From Cellulophaga sp. L1A9 (GTDB taxonomy: Bacteria; Bacteroidota; Bacteroidia; Flavobacteriales; Flavobacteriaceae), in the NCBI RefSeq assembly GCF_009797025.1, contig NZ_CP047027.1, positions 2,418,001-2,482,000 on the forward strand: a stretch of 64,000 bases of DNA, given 5' to 3'. Made by a program: the position numbers and the translations under genes. Shown here one piece after another: positions 58,565-64,000 of this stretch. The notes beneath the pieces were generated by a model that worked only from the letters and a program-made list of their open reading frames with translations, was not told the DNA's origin and searched no databases. Numbering within the stretch: the first letter of the stretch is position 1; every line of letters begins with the position of its first letter.

Positions 58565-60337
58565 ATGCAGGTTTTAAAGTCATTTTATTCTGATAAGATT
58601 ACAGGGTTAAACAAACAACTGTCGGGTATCAAAGCACAATTATTGCGATCAAGTATGGTGAGGTTAGTGGTGTTTCTTCTAATGATTGTGGGTATAGTTC
58701 TTTTTTATGACAATCCACAAGTAGTAATAGGGGTTGTTTTGGTTTCAATAGTGTTATTTCTTATACTCGTTTCTAGGCATACTAATTTACAATATAAACG
58801 TGATAAAATTTTAGCACTTTTACATATCAACGAGACAGAAATCAAAATACTAGATCGGGATTTTCATGAACAGCCAGATGGGAGTGAGTTTAAAGATCCG
58901 TTGCATTATTTTAGTCAGGATATTGATTTGTTTGGTAAAGGTTCTTTTTACCAATATTTAAATAGAACAGCATTACCTCAAGGTAGTGAGCGCTTAGCTT
59001 CTTTATTTGTAGCAAATGAAATTACGGGGATCGAGGAAAAGCAGGAAGCAATCAAAGAGCTTTCTCAATTACCAGATTGGCGCCAGGAGTTCACGGCAGT
59101 AGCATCATTGGTAAAAACAGAAACCCCTTACCAAGCAATTATTGATTGGATTAAAGAATACAAACGTTTTCTGCCTAAGTCTATAAAAATCTTACCTCCA
59201 ATTTTTTGGGGAATTTCTATTTTAACAATTCTTGGTTATTTTATAATTCCTTTGTCGATTCTTGCTTTATTGGTTGTTTTTGTAGTGGGCCTTATCATTA
59301 CTAGTTTTTATATAAAGCATGTCAATAAACTATCAAATGATACTGGTAAAATTCAAACCACATTTCATCAATATCAAAAATTAATTCTAGAAATAGAGAA
59401 GGTAGAGTTTAAGACGAAACTTTTAAAAGAAAAACGTGCTGCCATTTTAAACGAATCTGAAAAAACATCAGATATACTGAAAGAGTTTTCTAAAATTTTG
59501 GATGCTTTAGATCAACGCAATAATATGTTATTCGGTATTTTTGCCAATGGTTTTATGCTTTGGGATGTGTATCAATCTTATAAAATTGAGGATTGGATTT
59601 CTAAACATGGTGAAAAGATAGAAGGTTGGTTTGATACCATTGCCTTTTTTGATGCCTATAATAGTCTAGCCAATTTTGCATACAACCATCCTGAATATGT
59701 CTTTCCAAAACTAGTTGTTTCTCGTGAAGTATTAAAATCTGAAGGGGCTGGACATCCACTTTTAAATCCAGAAAAAAGTGTTTTAAATGATATTCAGATA
59801 GACAGCGAACAGTTTTTTATTATTACAGGAGCCAACATGGCGGGTAAGAGTACTTTTCTACGAACAGTATCGTTGCAAATTGTCATGGCCAACGTTGGTT
59901 TGCCTTTATGCGCAAAATCGGTTACCTATTCTCCTATTAAGTTAATTACGAGCATGCGTACTACAGATTCTTTAACAGATGATGAATCGTATTTCTTTTC
60001 AGAATTAAAGAGGCTTAGGTTTATCGTAGATGAGATAAAAACAGATCGCTATTTTATTGTACTAGATGAAATTTTAAAAGGAACCAATAGTACCGATAAG
60101 GCTATAGGGTCTCGAAAATTTGTAGAAAAACTTATTGGAGGGAAAGCTACGGGTATTATTGCTACGCATGATTTAAGTTTATGTGAGGCTGCTAATGATT
60201 TACCACAAGTGAAGAATCATTATTTTGATGCGGAAATCATAGCTGATGAATTGCACTTTGATTATAAATTTAAAGATGGAATTTGCCAGAATATGAACGC
60301 CTCTTTCCTATTGAAGAAAATGCAGATTGTAGATTAA
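58565..60337 (+). CDS. Membrane MutS-family ATPase
   Basis: 590 residues. The C-terminal MutS domain V is clear: Walker A ITGANMAGKSTF, DDESYFFSELKRLRFIVDEI, Walker B YFIVLDEILKGTNST and IATHDLSLC. Unlike MutS it has an N-terminal pair of membrane helices (about 34-70) and another pair near 215-260, and lacks the mismatch-recognition domain. This membrane subfamily is widespread in Bacteroidota; its function is unknown. A recombination or repair role cannot be assumed. Confidence 0.87.
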   Translation: MQVLKSFYSDKITGLNKQLSGIKAQLLRSSMVRLVVFLLMIVGIVLFYDNPQVVIGVVLVSIVLFLILVSRHTNLQYKRDKILALLHINETEIKILDRDFHEQPDGSEFKDPLHYFSQDIDLFGKGSFYQYLNRTALPQGSERLASLFVANEITGIEEKQEAIKELSQLPDWRQEFTAVASLVKTETPYQAIIDWIKEYKRFLPKSIKILPPIFWGISILTILGYFIIPLSILALLVVFVVGLIITSFYIKHVNKLSNDTGKIQTTFHQYQKLILEIEKVEFKTKLLKEKRAAILNESEKTSDILKEFSKILDALDQRNNMLFGIFANGFMLWDVYQSYKIEDWISKHGEKIEGWFDTIAFFDAYNSLANFAYNHPEYVFPKLVVSREVLKSEGAGHPLLNPEKSVLNDIQIDSEQFFIITGANMAGKSTFLRTVSLQIVMANVGLPLCAKSVTYSPIKLITSMRTTDSLTDDESYFFSELKRLRFIVDEIKTDRYFIVLDEILKGTNSTDKAIGSRKFVEKLIGGKATGIIATHDLSLCEAANDLPQVKNHYFDAEIIADELHFDYKFKDGICQNMNASFLLKKMQIVD

Positions 60338-60357
60338 ATTAGTCATCGTAAGTTTAT

Positions 60358-61359
60358 ATGGATTCATTAACGCAAATAGTATTAGGTGCTGCTGTAGGAG
60401 AGGCTGTTTTAGGAAAGAAAGTAGGCAATAAAGCTATGCTTTTTGGAGCTATTGCAGGTACAATTCCAGACCTAGATGTTTTTACACGTTTTTTTACAGA
60501 TACGATTTCTGCTATAGAATGGCATCGTGGCTTTAGCCATTCTATCTTTTTTTCAATCCTATTTGCACCTATTTTTGGTTGGATAGTTTTTAAACTACTA
60601 CCCAAGAAAGAAGCAAGCTGGAAAGAATGGTCTTGGTTAATGTTCTGGGGACTTTTTACGCATCCAATACTAGATTCTTTTACAACATGGGGCACACAAC
60701 TCTTTTGGCCGTTTAAAACCCGTTTAGCGTTTCAAAATATTTTTGTTATTGATCCTTTGTATACACTACCTTTTTTAGTGTTCTTGGTATTGGCTATGTT
60801 TCAAAAAAGAACTTCTGTAAAACGCAGAAAATACAACAACTGGGGATTAATCATTAGTTCTGCCTATTTGTTGTTATCGCTGGTATTAAAAGCAGTGACC
60901 TATCAGAAATTCACAACCGCTTTAACAGCGCAAGGTATTTCATATACAGAGATAGATACACGACCGAGTCCGTTTAATACCATTCTTTGGACCGCAAATG
61001 TTGATATTAAAGATGCTTATTTAATTGCCAATTATTCGTTTTTTGATACGAAACCTATTTCTTTTGAGTCCTACCCAAAACACCATGAGCTTTTAGGAGA
61101 TTTAAAGAATAATGATAAAGTAAATCGTTTAGAGCGTATCGCAGAAGGGTGGTATATCATAACAAAAGATAACGGACAATTATTTTTCAATGACCTTAGG
61201 TTTGGTTTGATGAGTATGGATCCTAAAGAGCAGAATTTTGCGTTCAAATATCAACTCACGAATAAAGACGGGGATTTGGAAATAAAAGAAACCCCCAAAG
61301 ATGTGGGGGATGCTAAGAAGTTAATGCGAGAACTTTGGAACCGAATCTTAGGAAACTAA
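60358..61359 (+). CDS. YdjM-type metal-dependent membrane hydrolase
   Basis: 333 residues: N-terminal MDSLTQIVLGAAVGEAVLG, GTIPDLDVFTRF, WHRGFSHSIFF and THPILDSFTTWGT carry the His and Asp residues of the family, with about four membrane helices in the first 180 residues. The C-terminal 150 residues are soluble and specific to this branch. The family is predicted to be a membrane hydrolase; the substrate is unknown. Confidence 0.87.
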   Translation: MDSLTQIVLGAAVGEAVLGKKVGNKAMLFGAIAGTIPDLDVFTRFFTDTISAIEWHRGFSHSIFFSILFAPIFGWIVFKLLPKKEASWKEWSWLMFWGLFTHPILDSFTTWGTQLFWPFKTRLAFQNIFVIDPLYTLPFLVFLVLAMFQKRTSVKRRKYNNWGLIISSAYLLLSLVLKAVTYQKFTTALTAQGISYTEIDTRPSPFNTILWTANVDIKDAYLIANYSFFDTKPISFESYPKHHELLGDLKNNDKVNRLERIAEGWYIITKDNGQLFFNDLRFGLMSMDPKEQNFAFKYQLTNKDGDLEIKETPKDVGDAKKLMRELWNRILGN

Positions 61360-61393
61360 TACTGATGTGTTTATTACACAAAGCGTCTCGCTT

Positions 61394-62494
61394 CTAAAGA
61401 TTTTTCATTTGCAGTTTATGAAATGAATCTGCCTGTAGCTTTAGCAATTCTTCTACTTTTTGTTTTTTATAATCGTAGATGGCTTGCTCCTCAGCAAGGT
61501 CCGCATAAATTTTATTATTTAATGCTTCATCTGTAGCCACAAGTAAATCGCGCTGCTTCACTTTTTGAGTCACCCAAGATTTAACAACACTTTCTTCCTC
61601 TTCAAGTTTATAATCATAAGTACCTTTTGGCGATAGAAGTTTCGCAATGATAGGCGAAGTTTCTATGGCAAGAAAAAGTAAGAAAATAAAGAATGAGGGC
61701 AACCATGGCAATTTATTTAATGCGGTGATTCTAGCCATAAGCCCATCAAAACCATCAATAATAGGTTGAGAATCTTTTACCGTAGTAGTGTATGCTGTTT
61801 CAAGTGCTGTAATCTTTGATGCTATTGCGGTTATTTTATTGGCATTTGTTTCTTTTAAATCGGAGAGCTCTTTTAGTGCTGCATCATGTTTGTCTCTTTT
61901 TTCTTTATATACGGGTCCTTTCCCTAAAAGCTTTGTTCCTGCAGTGCCTTCTGCTTCAGATATGTAAGTGTCGTATAGCGCATTGGTTTCTGCTTCCTGA
62001 TCAATAATTTCGGTTTTTAAAGCGTCAATATCTTTATTTAACCCCTCAATTGCAGGGTTATATTGTAGTGCTATTTGATCTTTGTTGGCTAAGGTAAGTT
62101 CATTCTTTTGAGCTAATAAAACCTGATTAATTTCCTTTTCAAAAATTTTCATTTCTAGCGGCTTAGAGATTACAACGGCAATAATGACGGCCAAAATAAT
62201 TCTTGGTGTTGCTTGCAAGAGCTCACTACTAAACGTATCCCTTTTTTTAATAGTAGAAACTATAAAGCGATCTAAGTTAAAGATTAGTAATCCCCACACG
62301 AGTCCGAAGAAAGCAGCAGTATAGACATTGTCAAATACAGTATATAAAGCATAACTACTAGCAATAAATGCCATTACAGCAGTAAAGAATACCGTAGCAC
62401 CTATTCCTGCATATTTATTGCGTTCCCCTTGAGAACATTCAGCGAGTATTTCAGAATCTGCTCCTGAGCACAGAATAAAAAAACGTTGTAACAT
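61394..62494 (-). CDS. DUF4407 membrane protein
   Basis: 366 residues with three membrane helices in the first 110 residues (KYAGIGATVFFTAVMAFIA, TAAFFGLVWGLLIFNLDRF), a long helical coiled-coil (about 125-250, AGTKLLGKGPVYKEKRDKHD), then another helix (PSFFIFLLFLAIETSPIIAK). The family signature is FNLDRFIVSTIKK. Function unknown. It converges with the YdjM-like gene. Confidence 0.88.
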   Translation of the reverse strand: MLQRFFILCSGADSEILAECSQGERNKYAGIGATVFFTAVMAFIASSYALYTVFDNVYTAAFFGLVWGLLIFNLDRFIVSTIKKRDTFSSELLQATPRIILAVIIAVVISKPLEMKIFEKEINQVLLAQKNELTLANKDQIALQYNPAIEGLNKDIDALKTEIIDQEAETNALYDTYISEAEGTAGTKLLGKGPVYKEKRDKHDAALKELSDLKETNANKITAIASKITALETAYTTTVKDSQPIIDGFDGLMARITALNKLPWLPSFFIFLLFLAIETSPIIAKLLSPKGTYDYKLEEEESVVKSWVTQKVKQRDLLVATDEALNNKIYADLAEEQAIYDYKKQKVEELLKLQADSFHKLQMKNL

Positions 62495-62605
62495 AATTGA
62501 TTTTATTTTTGATTGATGAGTAACTAAAGTACAAATTCTATTTGAAAAATTATGTTAAACTAGCGCTATCGTACTGCAGGCGTTTCATCAGGAATATTTT
62601 AAGTA

Positions 62606-62635
62606 TAAAAAAACCTCCATTTAGGAGGCTTTTTT
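62606..62635. terminator. Bidirectional terminator
   Basis: A-run, CCTCC-ATTTA-GGAGG, then a T-run (CTTTTTT). The A and T stretches let it work on both strands. It lies 13 bp after the stop of the minus-strand gene at 62649 and is its likely end. Confidence 0.8.
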
Positions 62636-62648
62636 GGAATCAATATTT

Positions 62649-64000
62649 TTAGTTTTTAATGACAATGGGCTCTTTTGAAATTTTCACGCTAGGGTATTTA
62701 CTTCCCGTATTTCTAGTATCTATGTTTAAATTATTATTGTTTTTGATTAAATCAATAGCTTCGTCTGAAGTTATTGCTTTTCCTTCATAGTAGAAGTTGG
62801 CATCTTTTTTAGCCATTTCAATAACGTGGTCTAACGGACTCTTTGGTGGTGCTGGCGGAGCAGGTTCGTTTACCACAGCTAGTTCGCTTTTTAGGAGTTT
62901 TTCTTCCTGTTTTTGTAATGCTTTCTCTTGCTGTACCAGGATTTTCTCTTGTTCAGCCAAAATCTTTTCTTTTTGGTTTAACTTTTTTTCTTCCTTCTTT
63001 AACCTTTCATGTTCTGATACTACATCATTTGGTGTTTTAGGTGGTGCTGGCGGTAGCGGAATAGTACTGACTTCGCCTTTACCAACCTTTAGTGTTGATG
63101 GCGGCATCTGTGGCTCGGACATTGGTGGTTCTGGCATCTGTGGCTCGGACATTGGTGGTTCGGGCATCTGTGGCTCGGACATTGGTGGTTCGGGCATCGG
63201 TGGTTCGGGCATCGGTGGTAATTCAGGAAAAGCCTCTGCGCTCTTTTTTTGTTTGTCGGTCATGATGCTATAGAGATATTCCATACGGTCTACTTCTCCT
63301 TTTTTTATTCGCATGGTAGATGCATCCATACCATTGTACTTCCTGGCTAATTTATTGTATGCTGTTAGTTGCGTTTTCGTTGCACCGTCTTGCTGTTCTT
63401 TTTTTTCAACAATATCAATTGTAGCACAACCGTATTCTTCTAAAATTGTAGCTACGTTATTAACCGCTTGTCTTGGTGCATTGGGGCTAATATGTATTAA
63501 TGCGCTAACTTGGTTAGATTTCTCTTCTTTTGAAAGGTCTGTATTTAACATGTATAGGTGTCGTTTTAAATCAGGTGCAGAAACTAGTTCATTTTGAATC
63601 AAAAATTGACCGTCTTTATTAATTAGAATATTTATTTCTCTGTCATTTGTAGTAAACTGTTCATTAAAAGCGCTTTTAGTATACACATGGACATGATAGG
63701 GTTGAGGGTAATGTTTGCTTCGTGCATTATCATATATGAAACGTGAAATATAATGGTAAAAATCAGAAGCTTTATATTTTTCTAATTGAGAGTTGTTTAC
63801 AGATGCTCCATTAATCCAAATAGAAAACTTATTTCCATTTTTCCAATCATTTAGATTCTTTTCGGTAGGTGCTGTTGGAACGATTAGATGTCTTTTGTGT
63901 GATTCATTTTTTTCTTGACTTTTAATTTCTACTGAATCCTTAGTTATATTGATTTGTTTAATTTGAGTTTCACTAAAACCATAGAGAACAAGGGTTAAAA
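62649..64000 (-). CDS. Second BlaR1/M56-like sensor protein, partial (5' end outside the window)
   Basis: The minus-strand frame is open from the window edge to the stop at 62649, about 450 residues; a GTG at 63686 could be taken for a start, but the frame has no stop upstream of it. Upstream residues such as EKNLNDWKNGNKFSIWING and ISRFIYDNARSKHYPQP match the periplasmic part of Bacteroidota M56 proteins. LTAYNKLARKYNGMDAST and EYLYSIMTDKQKKSAEAFP are the same family. A Pro/Met/Glu repeat (PEPPMSEPQM), a charged coiled-coil and a short conserved tail (YYEGKAITSDEAIDLIK) follow. The protease motif would lie outside the window. Confidence 0.75.
   Translation of the reverse strand, partial: LTLVLYGFSETQIKQINITKDSVEIKSQEKNESHKRHLIVPTAPTEKNLNDWKNGNKFSIWINGASVNNSQLEKYKASDFYHYISRFIYDNARSKHYPQPYHVHVYTKSAFNEQFTTNDREINILINKDGQFLIQNELVSAPDLKRHLYMLNTDLSKEEKSNQVSALIHISPNAPRQAVNNVATILEEYGCATIDIVEKKEQQDGATKTQLTAYNKLARKYNGMDASTMRIKKGEVDRMEYLYSIMTDKQKKSAEAFPELPPMPEPPMPEPPMSEPQMPEPPMSEPQMPEPPMSEPQMPPSTLKVGKGEVSTIPLPPAPPKTPNDVVSEHERLKKEEKKLNQKEKILAEQEKILVQQEKALQKQEEKLLKSELAVVNEPAPPAPPKSPLDHVIEMAKKDANFYYEGKAITSDEAIDLIKNNNNLNIDTRNTGSKYPSVKISKEPIVIKN
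63110..63225 (-). repeat. In-frame tandem repeat coding for PEPPMSEPQM units
   Basis: A 30-base unit (seen as GGTTCGGGCATCTGTGGCTC, then GGACATTGGT) is repeated about three times with near-identity, then partly (GGCATCGGTGGTTCG twice). Length is a multiple of three, so copy changes keep the frame. It would vary the length of a periplasmic spacer. Confidence 0.8.

Noticed and set aside
62797..63273. Plus-strand ORF of 158 residues rich in Gly and Ser
   Set aside because: It is the shadow of the Pro-rich repeat in the minus-strand sensor gene.

Overview
The window looks like chromosomal DNA of a marine-type member of Bacteroidota, family Flavobacteriaceae. It is AT-rich and promoters carry the Bacteroidota -7 box TAnnTTTG. 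The cbb3 oxidase has a fused CcoN-CcoO, and there are BlaI/BlaR1-TonB modules, many short SPII lipoproteins and a Bacteroidota-type Hcp/TssD. I saw no tRNA, rRNA, CRISPR array or intact insertion sequence.

Layout: (1) 1-6.4 kb, minus strand: a cbb3 oxidase cluster (ccoG partial, ccoP, ccoQ, ccoNO, ccoS, ccoI). A Crp/Fnr-type regulator is divergent to it, followed by a tandem universal stress protein and a type II NADH dehydrogenase. Four promoters here share one palindrome (TGAC-N4-GTCA or a near match) centred exactly 33 bp from the -7 box centre, so the regulator probably controls itself, both oxidase units and the stress gene. (2) 9.9-10.0 kb: a candidate small RNA. (3) 10.2-36.7 kb: a very AT-rich accessory island. 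It opens with an Hcp/TssD tube protein carrying a C-terminal extension, a papain-like putative type VI effector and a lipoprotein. It continues as a long run of putative immunity genes (mostly lipoproteins), among them five tandem, translationally coupled SUMF1/FGE-like lipoproteins that are mosaics of one another. Most immunity-like genes are preceded by the broken C-terminal end of a toxin gene, several overlapping by ATGA or adjoining it. A REP-like repeat of about 110-150 bp, with palindrome CGAGCGTCACGCTCG, recurs between the cassettes in one orientation. A block of four genes is present twice (13.3-15.4 and 33.0-35.4 kb); in copy 1 it has been broken into by toxin fragments. No other type VI structural gene is visible, so this reads as an effector/immunity archive driven by recombination between repeats.

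(4) 37.3-39.5 kb: homogentisate dioxygenase, then a DUF2188 gene paired with a TIR/deoxyribosyltransferase-like gene. (5) 39.5-46.4 kb: the complete histidine degradation operon hutHIUG with a divergent LysR regulator. (6) 46.5-49.6 kb: MFS transporter with AraC regulator, nitroreductase, DUF456. (7) 49.6-52.3 kb: BlaI repressor and BlaR1-TonB sensor behind three copies of an AACTAA-N4-TTAGTT operator, plus a related lipoprotein. (8) 52.3-58.3 kb: ruvC, hemW, a cyclase-family hydrolase and small membrane or secreted proteins; then a Schlafen AlbA-type gene bracketed by TTATTTGAT repeats, and a YjbR protein. (9) 58.5-64 kb: a membrane MutS-like ATPase, a YdjM-like membrane protein, a DUF4407 protein, and the 3' part of a second BlaR1-like sensor running off the window.

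The core flanks look ordinary. The accessory island is the part most likely to hold something undescribed.
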